A model generated the notes under the pieces. That model saw nothing but the letters and a program-made list of their open reading frames with translations, ran no database searches and was not told where the DNA came from. From Bradyrhizobium diazoefficiens (lineage in GTDB: Bacteria > Pseudomonadota > Alphaproteobacteria > Rhizobiales > Xanthobacteraceae): DNA of 64,000 nt. Shown here piece by piece: positions 19,328 to 28,017 of this stretch. The stretch covers positions 744,001 to 808,000 of the forward strand of contig NZ_CP067041.1 in NCBI RefSeq assembly GCF_016599855.1, given 5' to 3'. Both the position numbers and the translations under genes were made by a program. Position 1 is the stretch's first letter. The number at the start of each line of letters is the position of its first letter.

Positions 19328-19999
19328 TCATGACCGCCTCGCCTCGGAGAGTCCTTGCCCATTCGGGTCCAACTGCTCTCGCTGCCACAGACACACAGCC
19401 ATCCACGCGCAGCCGAGTGCAACCAGCAATCCATGAGCAATGCGGAGAGGCTGCGTGCCGAAGAATTGCGGAATGTACAGGGACATCGCGACGGCGAAGG
19501 GGACGCCGCTTGCCTTCGGATAGCGGCGGGAGCGCCAAAGCGCCATTGCGGTCGCAATCGCGGAGGCGGCAAGGAGCAGCAGGCCGGCAAGGAACATGGC
19601 GAGGCCGGGGCCGGAACGGATGACCTCGGCCAGGCCGAGCGGAGAGGCAGAGTTCAGCCGCAGCGCTTCCTGCCCCAGCGCGTGGAGGCCATACGCTTCG
19701 CCGCCGTAGAACGGCAGCGTAAAGCCTGTGCCAATCATGCTCAGGACGACGGCGACAAAGAGCAGGCGTTCGACCGACGTCCCGAGCAGAGAGCGTTGCA
19801 GCCCGAGCAGACCCGGCGGCAACAGGGTAAACGCCACAATTGCAAGCATGTGCGATGCCAGCCATGCCCCGGATCCAAAGGCTGCGGCGCCCAGTAAGGA
19901 CCTCTCGTCGGAGAACGGGCGAAGCGCCGGGTAGATCACGAACAGGGTCCCGGAGATCACAAGAGCGCCGGCGCTGAAGCGGATACGGTTCGCAAACAT
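19328..19999 (-). CDS. Integral membrane protein (DUF4386-like)
   Basis: 223 residues from the ATG at 19999 (MFANRIRFSAGALVISGTLFVIYPA). Six or so hydrophobic segments, including LASHMLAIVAFTLLPPGLLGL, VERLLFVAVVLSMIGTGFTLPFY and GLAMFLAGLLLLAASAIATAMAL. The pattern resembles DUF4386-type small membrane proteins; I do not assign a function. A longer start at 20059 is possible but adds a polar segment. It stands alone between the ParDE remnant and the GH3 gene. Confidence 0.7.
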   Translation of the reverse strand: MFANRIRFSAGALVISGTLFVIYPALRPFSDERSLLGAAAFGSGAWLASHMLAIVAFTLLPPGLLGLQRSLLGTSVERLLFVAVVLSMIGTGFTLPFYGGEAYGLHALGQEALRLNSASPLGLAEVIRSGPGLAMFLAGLLLLAASAIATAMALWRSRRYPKASGVPFAVAMSLYIPQFFGTQPLRIAHGLLVALGCAWMAVCLWQREQLDPNGQGLSEARRS

Positions 20000-20128
20000 C
20001 GGTTCCTCTAATGCGATTACATGAGCAGCCAGCCACGATCTCGCGGGCATGCCCCGCAAGCGCAGCGGATGGCTGATGCCTATCGCGGCAAGTCGAATGT
20101 CACCGGTGACGCGACGCCAATGATGGTC

Positions 20129-21226
20129 CTACACAACTTCGACGGTCGCGGCATCGAATTGGGTGCCGGCGCCACGATGGCGTGCCAGCACCTCGCCGGG
20201 GAGCTCCGAGACCGCGTTTTGCGGGGTGCTCTCCAGCATCGCATGGACGCGCTTAGCGGATGCCGTCAGCACTGCCGGATCGAGCCTGCCCCGATCCACG
20301 CCATCGATGATCGACTGCGCGAGGCCGCGGGCGCGTTCGGTGTCGGTCAGATGCGAGCAGATCATCAGCATGTCGTTGCCGGCGGCCATGAAGCGCGCGC
20401 CCGAGTCCGGCGCGTCGAGCCGGCCCGCCATCGCGCGCATGCCGACGTCGTCGGACACGATCACGCCGCGGAAATTCATCGCCTCGCGCAACAGCCCGTG
20501 CGTGATCGCGCGCGACAGCGTCACGGGATCGTTGGGGTCGAGTTTCCGGTAGAGGATGTGAGAGGTCATGATCATCTCGATGCCGCCATTGATTGCGGCG
20601 GCAAACGGCTTTAGCTCGCGCGATTTGATCTGGTCGAGGTCGAGATCGAGGACCGGCAATTCGTGATGCGAATCCACCTGCGTGTCGCCATGCCCCGGGA
20701 AATGCTTGCCGCAGGCCCGGACGCCCTGGCGTTCCATCGCCTTCGCGAACGGCAGCATCGACTTGATAACGTCGTCAACCGAGCGGCCGAAGGCGCGCTC
20801 GCCGATCACGGGGTTGGCGGGGTTGCTGTGAATGTCGAGCACCGGCGCGAAGTTCAGGTTGCAGCCGAGCGAGGCGAGCTCGACGCCCATGGCGTCGCCG
20901 ACCTGCTCTGCGGTCGAGGCCCATCGCGCCGCGTAGGAAAATCGCGTGATCGGCGCCGGCGTCCGGCACACGCGCCCGCCCTCGTGATCGATGGCGATGA
21001 ATTGCCTCTCGCGCTGCGAAGCGTCGCGGATCGCGGCGATCAGGTCCCGGTGGATCGACAGCCACTCCCGATAGGGCAGATCGTGACGGAAATTGCTCTT
21101 GTAGAGGATGACGCCGGCGGGCCTGAGGTCCCGCAACAGCGCGCGGTCGCGGTCATCGAGCACGCTGGTCGGCCGCAGCCCAATGAAGAGATGGTCACCG
21201 ACCGTCGAAAGGAGGGAATCGTTCAT
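20129..21226 (-). CDS. Glycoside hydrolase family 3, NagZ-like beta-N-acetylhexosaminidase
   Basis: 365 residues from the ATG at 21226 (MNDSLLSTVGDHLFIG). The NagZ hallmark KHFPGHGDTQVDSHHELP is present, with the His/Asp pair of the acid-base loop, and VIVSDDVGMRAM carries the catalytic aspartate. IDHEGGRV and NLNFAPVLD are further GH3 motifs. It probably removes N-acetylglucosamine from muropeptides or chitin-like fragments in the cytoplasm. An earlier in-frame ATG at 21244 adds six residues. AmpG, the matching importer, is encoded at 2-3.4 kb. Confidence 0.9.
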   Translation of the reverse strand: MNDSLLSTVGDHLFIGLRPTSVLDDRDRALLRDLRPAGVILYKSNFRHDLPYREWLSIHRDLIAAIRDASQRERQFIAIDHEGGRVCRTPAPITRFSYAARWASTAEQVGDAMGVELASLGCNLNFAPVLDIHSNPANPVIGERAFGRSVDDVIKSMLPFAKAMERQGVRACGKHFPGHGDTQVDSHHELPVLDLDLDQIKSRELKPFAAAINGGIEMIMTSHILYRKLDPNDPVTLSRAITHGLLREAMNFRGVIVSDDVGMRAMAGRLDAPDSGARFMAAGNDMLMICSHLTDTERARGLAQSIIDGVDRGRLDPAVLTASAKRVHAMLESTPQNAVSELPGEVLARHRGAGTQFDAATVEVV

Positions 21227-21407
21227 CCGCCAGTGCCGCCACAAATCGTTTCGGTTGATTGAGATGGAGCTGGACGCAACGCGACCAGTCAGCCCCTATG
21301 CGAGCCTTAGAGCCGCCCGCGTCGCCGTCGCAATATTTCAAATTTCCTCAACGGAATCAATCTTCAAATCCAGGGCTACAGAGATCGGTTCACCAGCCGA
21401 CAGTAAC

Positions 21408-21941
21408 TCAGGCCTGCGCTTTCTTGCTCCATCCCGCGTCGAAGCGCGCAGGAATGTCCTTTGCCGCATGTTGCGACAGAAGATGGTCGATGGCGGAGGT
21501 GCGAACCGCATCGATCTCGGGAATGTCGGCATAGCCGAGATTGACGAGCCGCTTTGCGAAAAGGCGGGTGCGTCGTAATCAGGATCATGCTCTCGCGTCG
21601 GGCCGGCCGTGGCGGCAGCAGCCATCGGCTCCGGGCCATGATGTCTGCAAGCTGTTTGAAGATGCGCTCAAAGGGCGGACGTGGCGCGTTGATCGCCCCC
21701 AGCATCTCGTTTTCCAGAGGCGGATCGAGTTCCTTCCACATCGCCCAAGGCCTGGAGCGGCTTCCTCGTCCACCTCAAAATCCCGATGCTTGCGCGAGGG
21801 CAGCAGCAGGAGACCGATCGCGAGCGCCACCGCGCCCAGGAAGATGGAGAACACGATCGGTGCTGTGACCAGCACAGTAATCGTATAGCAATCCATCGCC
21901 AGCAGCCAGACAGCCAGGATCACACAGGCCAGCACGACCAC
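21408..21941 (-). pseudogene. Membrane-anchored protein gene broken by at least two frameshifts
   Basis: No single frame covers it. Frame 1 starts at 21941 with two membrane helices (MVVLACVILAVWLLAMDC, then APIVFSIFLGAVALAIGLLLL) and reads to DFEVDEEAAP. Near 21740 the sense moves to a second frame (MWKELDPPLENEMLGAINAP, PPFERIFKQLADIMARSRW). Near 21560-21600 it moves again to a third frame (LFAKRLVNLGYADIPEIDAV, then IDHLLSQHAAKDIPARFDAGW, stop at 21408). The joined protein would have about 175 residues. The function is unknown. Confidence 0.72.
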
Positions 21942-22012
21942 TGGAAGAACCGCGTAGCCCCCGAGACAGGACGAGGCGATTCATCCGCAGTGTGACAGCG
22001 GAGTGAAGCGGG

Positions 22013-22477
22013 TCACGTCGCGCCGCACGAGCCACTGCTTTGATGGAGGCTCGCGACGTCGGACCGGCCCTGGCTTTCCGTGACCTGGATCAGGGTGATG
22101 GCCCCGGGCGTCACAATGCCCATTTGCGGCTGGGCGGAAAGGTAAGTGGTGGTGCCGGCGCGCAGATCGATGCTCACCTTCTCGCTTCCCTGTCCGAACA
22201 GATTGGTGCTGAGGGGCAGATTGTTGACGGCGACCTCGTGGCGGCCCGGAGGCAGATCGCAAGACACGAACCCGGCCGCCTGACTGCCGCCAATCACGCG
22301 TCCGTCGACGGCGTAGTTAGGCATGACCGCAAATCCCAGGGCCGACGAACGATAGATGATGAGGCGTGAGCCGCTTGGCTTGACGTTGTCCGTCAAGGCG
22401 ATGTTGCCCGTCGGACCCGATGCACATCCAGAAAGTAACGCAGCGACGACAAAAATCCCCGGATACCGACGACGCAT
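22013..22477 (-). CDS. DUF2846 lipoprotein
   Basis: 154 residues. A lipobox LLSGC puts the lipidated cysteine at residue 18 after a short signal sequence (MRRRYPGIFVVAALLSGC). The body has the DUF2846 pattern: SRLIIYRSSALGF, YAVDGRVIGG, CDLPPGRHEVAV and a late TTTYLSAQPQMG. Members are predicted outer-membrane or periplasmic lipoproteins of unknown role. It stands alone next to the broken membrane-protein gene. Confidence 0.85.
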   Translation of the reverse strand: MRRRYPGIFVVAALLSGCASGPTGNIALTDNVKPSGSRLIIYRSSALGFAVMPNYAVDGRVIGGSQAAGFVSCDLPPGRHEVAVNNLPLSTNLFGQGSEKVSIDLRAGTTTYLSAQPQMGIVTPGAITLIQVTESQGRSDVASLHQSSGSCGAT

Positions 22478-22608
22478 TCCAGCCCCTGATCATTCCAATG
22501 TCCCCCCGATATCATTGTCAGGGTGGTGTCCTAAGTCAACCGCGACCCTCGGTCGAATCGAGGAGGTCGCGGCAATTCATCCATGGCACGCTGCAAGGAT
22601 GCGTGCGT

Positions 22609-23904
22609 TTACGCCGCAGCAAGCGCCGGCTGCACCGGGCGCCGCCCGATCATCAATGACAGCACGGCCGCGACGATGCCGGTTGCACCCGCGATCATGA
22701 AGGCTTGCAAATAGTCGCCCTGCCACGAGCGCATGAAGCCGGCGAAGAAGGCGGCGCAGGCGGCACCGAGTTGATGGCCCGCGACCACCCAGCCGAAGAT
22801 CAGCGGCGCGTTCTTGTCGCCGAACGCTTCGTTGGCGATGCGCACGGTCGGCGGCACGGTCGCGATCCAGTCGAGGCCGTAAAACACTGCGAACACCGAC
22901 AGGCTGACGAAGGAGAAATCCGAGTAGGGCAGGTAGATCAGCGATAGCCCGCGCAGGCCGTAATAGAAGAACAACAGCTTGCGCGGATCGAAGCGGTCGG
23001 TGAGCCAACCCGACAGGGTGGTGCCGAACAGGTCGAAGAATCCCATCAGCGCCAGCAGGCTTGCGGCCTGCACCTCGAAGATGCCGTGGTCGCCGCAGAA
23101 CGCGATCAGATGGGTGCCGACAAGGCCGTTGGTGGTGAAGCCGCAGATGAAGAAGGTCGCGAACAGGAACCAGAATGTCGGCGTCTTCGCGGCGCGCACG
23201 AGGTTGCCGATTGCGGCGACGAACGGATTGCCCTGCGCCGGGCTTGCGGGCTGATCGTCATGCGCGCTGCCATAGGAGCGCAGGCCGATCGCGGCGGGCC
23301 GCTCCGGCAGCAGAAAGTACACCAGCGGGACGAGCGCCGCGCAGCACGCGGCGACCGTCAGCACCACCGGCTTCCAGCCGCCCCATTCGACCAGGCTCGC
23401 AAGGCCCGGCATGAAGATGAGGGTGCCGGTGGCGGTGCTCGCCGTCAGCAGTCCCATGACGAGGCCGCGATTGGTGGTGAACCAGCGATTGACGATGGTG
23501 GCGCCGAGCACGTTGGCGACCGCGCCCGAGCCGATGCCGGACAGCAGTCCCCAGCTCAGGAACAATTGCCACGGCGCGGTCATGAAATAGCTCGCAGCCG
23601 TCGAGGCCGACATCAGCGCCAGCGCGCCCAGCACCGTGCGGCGGATGCCGAAGCGCTGCATCACCGCGGCGGCGAAGGGACCCGCAAGGCCATAGAGGAA
23701 GATGCCGACGGCGGCCGAGGACGAGATCACGCTGACGTCCCAGCCAAAGGCTTTCTGGAGCGGCAGCATCAGCACGCCCGGGGTCGCGCGCAGGCCGGCG
23801 GAGGCCAGCAGCGCCAGAAAGATTACGGCGACGACCACGAAGGCGTAGTTCGGGCCGAAAGGACGCCTGGAAACGGGAGAGGATTGAACGGAGGCTGGAG
23901 GCAT
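22609..23904 (-). CDS. MFS transporter (probable drug or metabolite efflux)
   Basis: 431 residues, 12 predicted helices, N-terminal PNYAFVVVAVIFLALLASAGL and the loop FGIRRTVLGALALMSASTAASY that matches motif A position. The second half has GFFDLFGTTLSGWLTDRFDPRKLL, again a motif A-like loop. The substrate is not visible. Its start codon lies inside a long inverted repeat shared with the divergent TetR gene, so it is probably repressed by that regulator. Confidence 0.85.
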   Translation of the reverse strand: MPPASVQSSPVSRRPFGPNYAFVVVAVIFLALLASAGLRATPGVLMLPLQKAFGWDVSVISSSAAVGIFLYGLAGPFAAAVMQRFGIRRTVLGALALMSASTAASYFMTAPWQLFLSWGLLSGIGSGAVANVLGATIVNRWFTTNRGLVMGLLTASTATGTLIFMPGLASLVEWGGWKPVVLTVAACCAALVPLVYFLLPERPAAIGLRSYGSAHDDQPASPAQGNPFVAAIGNLVRAAKTPTFWFLFATFFICGFTTNGLVGTHLIAFCGDHGIFEVQAASLLALMGFFDLFGTTLSGWLTDRFDPRKLLFFYYGLRGLSLIYLPYSDFSFVSLSVFAVFYGLDWIATVPPTVRIANEAFGDKNAPLIFGWVVAGHQLGAACAAFFAGFMRSWQGDYLQAFMIAGATGIVAAVLSLMIGRRPVQPALAAA

Positions 23905-23960
23905 GTTACTTACCAGTACGTATTGCGATGCGATACCAATACGTACCGGTTAGTAACATT
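23903..23960. promoter_or_regulatory. Long inverted-repeat operator between MFS and TetR genes
   Basis: Left arm 23903-23925 (atgttacttaccagtacgtattg) and right arm 23937-23959 (caatacgtaccggttagtaacat) are reverse complements at 21 of 23 positions, with an 11-nt spacer. The left arm covers the MFS start codon. Each arm itself contains a gtac core. The size suggests two TetR dimers binding side by side. Directly seen; regulatory role inferred. Confidence 0.85.
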
Positions 23961-23971
23961 GTCAAGCCCCC

Positions 23972-24592
23972 GTGCCTGAAGTCGGACGAAGCCAGATGAC
24001 GAAAAAAGCCGAAAAGCCTGCCGCCGCCCCGATCCGGGCAGCTGACAGAATCCGGGCCTCCGCCAGCGAGCTGTTCTACCGCGAAGGCATCCGCGCCGTC
24101 GGCGTCGATGAGGTCGTGGACCGCGCCGGAGTGACAAAACCCAGCCTCTATCGCAGCTTTGCCTCCAAGGACGATCTCGCCGCCGCCTATTTGCGCGACT
24201 ACGATCTGAGCTTCTGGGAGAATTTCGAGCGCCCCGGCGGCAAAACCTACAGCAATGCGCGCGATCATGTGCTCGCCTATATCGGCCAGCTCGCGCCGCG
24301 CGCCGTCGCCAAGGGCTACCGCGGCTGCGGCCTCAGCAACGCCGCGGTGGAATATCCGGCGCGGGACAATCCGGCGCGGCAGGTTGCCGAAGCGCACAAG
24401 AAAGTTTTCCGCAAGCGCCTGCGCGAGCTCGCCGCCGCGATGGGCGCGCGTCAGCCGAACGTGCTCGGCGATGCGCTGCTTTTGCTGATCGAAGGCATCT
24501 ATGTCACCGGCCAGCAATCCGAAAACGGCCCCGCACAGTCGGCGCTCGCGGCGGCGAAGCTGCTGATCGATGCGAGTGTGAAGGCGGGGTGA
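23972..24592 (+). CDS. TetR-family transcriptional regulator
   Basis: 206 residues from GTG 23972, or 198 from ATG 23996 (MTKKAEKPAAAPIR); the latter is an equally good start. The N-terminal helix-turn-helix (IRASASELFYREGIRAVGVD, then RAGVTKPSLYRSFASKDDLAAAYL) is typical TetR. The C-terminal ligand domain contains RGCGLSNAAVEYPARDNPAR, seen in regulators of MFS efflux pumps. Divergent from the MFS gene; see the operator at 23903-23960. The inducer is unknown. Confidence 0.92.
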   Translation: MPEVGRSQMTKKAEKPAAAPIRAADRIRASASELFYREGIRAVGVDEVVDRAGVTKPSLYRSFASKDDLAAAYLRDYDLSFWENFERPGGKTYSNARDHVLAYIGQLAPRAVAKGYRGCGLSNAAVEYPARDNPARQVAEAHKKVFRKRLRELAAAMGARQPNVLGDALLLLIEGIYVTGQQSENGPAQSALAAAKLLIDASVKAG

Positions 24593-24715
24593 GTGCGGCG
24601 CACCGCGTCATTGGCCGGGCAGGCGGCTGAACTCGCCACCAGAGTTCGCACCCTTCCAGGAACTTCCATTTTTTCCCAACGTTAGACCGGCGGCTCGCAC
24701 AAGCGGCCGCCTGGC

Positions 24716-24937
24716 GTGATGAAGAACCTTTCCAACGCAGAATTTTCCCCCGAGGTGATCGAGCTCATGACCACCGCCCTGGAAGCTGCGGTCGCGACCC
24801 TGCCGGAGCCGGTGCATTCCTCGCACGTCACCGCGCTCGCCGAGTCCATCCTGCGTACGGCTAGTGCGGGCGAGCGTGATGTGGCGAATTTGCAGAGGAT
24901 CGCCTTGCTGGAGCTGCAACTGGCGCCGCGCAACTGA
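24716..24937 (+). CDS. Small conserved hypothetical protein
   Basis: 73 residues starting GTG (24716) or the adjacent ATG (24719): MKNLSNAEFSPEVIELMTTA and SSHVTALAESILRTASAGER. Predicted mostly helical, soluble, no membrane segment. The sequence pattern looks like a small protein common in Bradyrhizobium, but I know no function. It lies 10 bp before the next secreted protein, so the two may be co-transcribed. Confidence 0.65.
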   Translation: MMKNLSNAEFSPEVIELMTTALEAAVATLPEPVHSSHVTALAESILRTASAGERDVANLQRIALLELQLAPRN

Positions 24938-24947
24938 TGAGGCCGTC

Positions 24948-25409
24948 ATGAAGACGATAGCAGCTGTTATCATTGCACTGTCCGCCGCGTCGCCGGTCCC
25001 TGCCCAGGCTGCCAACTGGACGACGTATCGCATTCCCGAATCCGGAACATCGGTCGATATTCCCACCTCGGTCTTCACGGAACAGGCAGGGAAGCCCGAC
25101 GGATATGGCCAGAAATTTCGCACGCCAGACGGCGACGCCGATCTCACCGTGCAGGCCGTTCGGCGACAACAGGGAATTTCGCCTGCCGGATTCCTCGCTG
25201 CGAAGCAGCCGCCGTCGGGAATCGTCTACAAGCGGGTCACGCCCGGCTTCTTCGTGGTTTCCAGCGTCAAGCGCGACAAGATCTGGTACGACCGCTGCAA
25301 CTTCACGAGCCGTTACGTGCATTGCGTGCTGATCAACTATCCCGCGGCTGAGAAGCGGCAATGGGACCAGGTCGTGACCCGCATCAGCCACAGCCTGAGT
25401 GGCGGCTGA
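24948..25409 (+). CDS. Secreted protein of unknown function
   Basis: 153 residues from the ATG at 24948. A signal peptide (MKTIAAVIIALSAASPVPAQA, cleavage near residue 21) is followed by ANWTTYRIPESGTSVDIPTSVF and a C-terminal beta-rich domain with KIWYDRCNFTSRYVHCVLINYP, where two cysteines may pair. The 'VDIP...F' start resembles small exported proteins with a lipocalin-like or PsbP-like fold, but I cannot name a family with confidence. Upstream extension to 24864 lies in the preceding gene. Confidence 0.75.
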   Translation: MKTIAAVIIALSAASPVPAQAANWTTYRIPESGTSVDIPTSVFTEQAGKPDGYGQKFRTPDGDADLTVQAVRRQQGISPAGFLAAKQPPSGIVYKRVTPGFFVVSSVKRDKIWYDRCNFTSRYVHCVLINYPAAEKRQWDQVVTRISHSLSGG

Positions 25410-25489
25410 ATCGTCGCAAGTAAAAGCCGTCCGACCGGCAACGCGAGGAGAAAGACCGCGCACGTCATCCGCTGTTCATCTGCTCCCGA

Positions 25490-25519
25490 GCGCGGCGGGC
25501 CTTGGACAGCCCGCCGCGC
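25490..25519. terminator. Strong hairpin between convergent genes
   Basis: gcgcggcgggc (25490-25500) and gcccgccgcgc (25509-25519) pair perfectly over 11 bp with an 8-nt loop. It lies between the 3' ends of the secreted-protein gene and the DUF1236 gene. No U-tract follows on either strand, so termination is plausible but not canonical. Confidence 0.55.
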
Positions 25520-25526
25520 GGCGGCG

Positions 25527-25874
25527 TCAGTCGACCTCCTGGACGACTACGCGCGACTCGGGATCGACCAGCATCACGTGGCTGCCTGAATAGACGTAGC
25601 GATATTTGGTGAGCGACGGACCCCAGTCGCTCGGCACAGGCGCGAGCTCGACGTCGCGCGGGACCGGCGAGCCGACCACGATCTTTTCGCGCGTCTCGAC
25701 CGGACGGATCTTGTGCTCGGTGACGTAGGAGTGGATCCTGGTGCGGTACTCCGGCTCGATCTGCACGGTCGCACCGTGCGCTGCGCCAGTCGTGGTCGTG
25801 GTCACGGTGGTTTGCGCCATTGCGCTCGTCGACACGAGCAGAGCGGCGGCTGAAATCAGCATGAACTTCTTCAT
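25527..25874 (-). CDS. DUF1236 periplasmic protein
   Basis: 115 residues from the ATG at 25874. The signal peptide is MKKFMLISAAALLVSTSAMA. The mature protein starts with a Thr-rich stretch (QTTVTTTTTGAAHG) and contains the DUF1236 motif (YVTEHKIRPVETREKIVVGS, then VPRDVELAPVP) near residues 50-82. DUF1236 proteins are small exported proteins of rhizobia and relatives with unknown function. The frame is open to 26042 but lacks coding features upstream. Confidence 0.85.
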   Translation of the reverse strand: MKKFMLISAAALLVSTSAMAQTTVTTTTTGAAHGATVQIEPEYRTRIHSYVTEHKIRPVETREKIVVGSPVPRDVELAPVPSDWGPSLTKYRYVYSGSHVMLVDPESRVVVQEVD

Positions 25875-26008
25875 CGCATTCTCCCTCGCCGCTGGATGCG
25901 GCGCTGCGATGAACTCGTGATCCGCCCGCTCGGTTCCGTTAAGAACAGGGAACATTCGCTGGATTTTCCCATTGCCCTTCCGGGAGCAGCGCATTGGAGG
26001 AGAGGAAA

Positions 26009-26089
26009 ATGCCCGTATTGATTCTTTGGGCCGTGCCCGCAATCCTGGTCGTGGGTGGTGGCATCTATCTCATTGGCCATATGCACTAG
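26009..26089 (+). CDS. 26-residue membrane peptide
   Basis: A short ORF, MPVLILWAVPAILVVGGG followed by IYLIGHMH, preceded by a strong ribosome binding site (ggaggagagg) at the correct spacing. The whole peptide is one hydrophobic segment and would cross the membrane once. It is followed after 8 bp by a GC-rich hairpin, as expected for a monocistronic unit. Too short for usual gene finders. Coding is inferred from the binding site and composition. Confidence 0.6.
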   Translation: MPVLILWAVPAILVVGGGIYLIGHMH

Positions 26090-26097
26090 ACGCAGAA

Positions 26098-26140
26098 GCC
26101 CCGGTTTCCGGGCAACGCAAGGAGGCCTGAAAACCGGGGC
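26098..26140 (+). terminator. GC-rich hairpin downstream of the 26-residue ORF
   Basis: gccccggttt (26098-26107) and aaaccggggc (26131-26140) pair perfectly over 10 bp across a 23-nt loop. Position immediately after the small ORF suggests a transcript end, but there is no T-run. Confidence 0.45.
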
Positions 26141-26231
26141 CAACATGTGCCGCGCAGCAGGCGTGGCGACGTCGAGCCAATAGCCGGCGTTGGCCATCGG
26201 AACTGCGCTTTCTCCTGCTTGTTGACGCGAC

Positions 26232-26801
26232 ATGAAGTGGCTTACTGCCGCCCTGGCCGTCTTGGTGCTGTGCCTGCTCGTCTACGCAGGTACGGCATTC
26301 GTCTCCCTTGCCGGTCTCGTCGCGGCCGCGCGCAGCGGTGACGCCGACCAGATTCTCGCCCGGACCGATCTTCCGCGCGTGCGTCACGCGTTTGTCGATC
26401 AGCTCATCGACGCCTACCTTCGCCGTCTCGGACGCGAGCGACCCATCAAGCCCTTCGAGCGTCTTGCCATCAACACTTTCGGCGCCAGCCTGGCGGATGA
26501 TCTCGCAGGCAAACTGATGACGCGGGAGAACATTGCCGTCCTGCTGCAAACCGGGACGGTGCGAAGCAACGTGGAAATCGGCACCATTCCGCCGCTTGCG
26601 GATATCGACCTTTCGAACGTCACGGCCATCATGCGGCGCCTCGTCCTGGTCAAGCCGGTGGAGTTTTCCTTGCGGCTGGGCGCGAGTGCAGACGCTGGCA
26701 GTATCAGCATGCACTTTGCCGGCAATGGCTGGCGACTCTCAGCGGTGAACCTTCCGGCGGCAATGTTGGCAAAGCTGGTGGAGCGATTGCCGACGCGCTA
26801 G
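26232..26801 (+). CDS. DUF2939 membrane-anchored protein
   Basis: 189 residues. An N-terminal membrane helix (MKWLTAALAVLVLCLLVYAG) is followed by SLAGLVAAARSGDADQILAR and IDLPRV-like DUF2939 features, then a C-terminal beta region (PVEFSLRLGASADAGSISMH, FAGNGWRLSAVNLP). Probably anchored in the inner membrane and facing the periplasm. The function is unknown. Convergent with the LLM oxidoreductase gene, 4 bp apart. Confidence 0.8.
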   Translation: MKWLTAALAVLVLCLLVYAGTAFVSLAGLVAAARSGDADQILARTDLPRVRHAFVDQLIDAYLRRLGRERPIKPFERLAINTFGASLADDLAGKLMTRENIAVLLQTGTVRSNVEIGTIPPLADIDLSNVTAIMRRLVLVKPVEFSLRLGASADAGSISMHFAGNGWRLSAVNLPAAMLAKLVERLPTR

Positions 26802-26805
26802 CAAG

Positions 26806-27828
26806 TTAGCGCCACCCCAGCGCCGGCGCCACATGCGTCAAAATCGCCTCGATCGCATGCGCGCAATAATCGACGCCGAGCTGGTTCGGGATGGTGAGCA
26901 GCAACGTGTCGGCCTCGGCGATCGCCTCGTCCTGTTTGAGCTGCTCGATCAGCGCATCGGGCGCGGCGGCATAGGAGCGGCCGAAGATCGCCCGTGTGCG
27001 GGGATCGATGAAGCCGATCTGGTCCTCGCCTTCGCCGCTCCGGCCGAAATAGGCGCGGTCACGATCGTCGATCAGCGCAAAGATGCTGCGGCTGACAGAC
27101 ACGCGCGGCTCGCGGGCGTGGCCGGCCTCTTTCCACGCCGCGCGATAGGCGCGGATTTGCGCCGCCTGCTGCACGTGAAAGGCCTCGCCAGTCTCGTCGT
27201 TCTTCAGCGTCGAGCTCTGCAAATTCATGCCAAGCTGCGCGGCCCACACGGCGGTCGCATTCGAGCCGGCGCCCCACCAGATCCGTTCGCGCAAGCCTGG
27301 CGCGTGCGGCTCCAAGCGCAGCAGTCCCGGCGGATTTGGAAACATCGGCTGCGGATTGGGCTCTGCAAACCCATCGCCGCGCAAGAGGTCCAGAAAGACT
27401 TCCGCGTGGCGTCGGCCCATGTCGGCATCGCTCTGGCCGTCAGCCGGCCGATAACCAAAATAGCGCCAGCCATCGATCACCTGCTCGGGCGAGCCGCGGC
27501 TGATGCCGAGCTGGAGTCGCCCGCCGGCGATGAGATCGGCGGAGCCCGCATCCTCGATCATGTAGAGCGGGTTCTCGTAGCGCATGTCGATCACGGCCGT
27601 GCCGATCTCGATTGTGCTGGTTTTCGCGCCGACAGCGGCGAGCAGCGGAAAGGGCGACGCCAGCTGTCGCGCGAAATGATGCACGCGAAAATAGGCGCCG
27701 TCGGCGCCGAGCTGTTCCGCCGCAACCGCAAGCTCGATCGATTGCAGCAACGTATCCGCCGCCGAGCGCGTCTGCGATTGCGGCGAGGGTGTCCAGTGTC
27801 CGAAGGACAGGAATCCGATCTTTTTCAT
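26806..27828 (-). CDS. LLM-class flavin-dependent oxidoreductase
   Basis: 340 residues of the luciferase-like monooxygenase family: MKKIGFLSFGHWTPSPQSQT, GAYFRVHHFARQLASPFPLLAAVG, then EIGTAVIDMRYENPLYMIED and RLQLGISRGSPEQV. Such proteins are (beta/alpha)8 barrels that use reduced FMN; substrates range widely and cannot be told here. No flavin reductase gene is adjacent. Length and motifs are complete. Confidence 0.9.
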   Translation of the reverse strand: MKKIGFLSFGHWTPSPQSQTRSAADTLLQSIELAVAAEQLGADGAYFRVHHFARQLASPFPLLAAVGAKTSTIEIGTAVIDMRYENPLYMIEDAGSADLIAGGRLQLGISRGSPEQVIDGWRYFGYRPADGQSDADMGRRHAEVFLDLLRGDGFAEPNPQPMFPNPPGLLRLEPHAPGLRERIWWGAGSNATAVWAAQLGMNLQSSTLKNDETGEAFHVQQAAQIRAYRAAWKEAGHAREPRVSVSRSIFALIDDRDRAYFGRSGEGEDQIGFIDPRTRAIFGRSYAAAPDALIEQLKQDEAIAEADTLLLTIPNQLGVDYCAHAIEAILTHVAPALGWR

Positions 27829-28017
27829 GGGGGCAACATAGGAACGATCGGAAGAGTTTGCGATACGTCGGCCCGGAGGAAGATGCGTGTGCTCGCATGT
27901 GCCACGCGTCGGGACAAGCCGGCCTAAGCAGTTTGACTGGCTTTGCGGCTGTCATCTTCGAACGGCGGACGACTGAGATGCCTTGTGAGGCGCCCTTCAG
28001 CGCCCATCCGTGCCGCT

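Noticed and set aside
19123..19590. 155-codon minus-strand frame across the DUF4386-like gene start
   Set aside because: It overlaps the membrane-protein frame out of phase and has no coherent motif; only the part near 18956-19200 is kept as a possible remnant.
22013..22369. Plus-strand frame opposite the DUF2846 lipoprotein
   Set aside because: The minus-strand product has a signal peptide, lipobox and DUF2846 pattern, while the plus frame has none.
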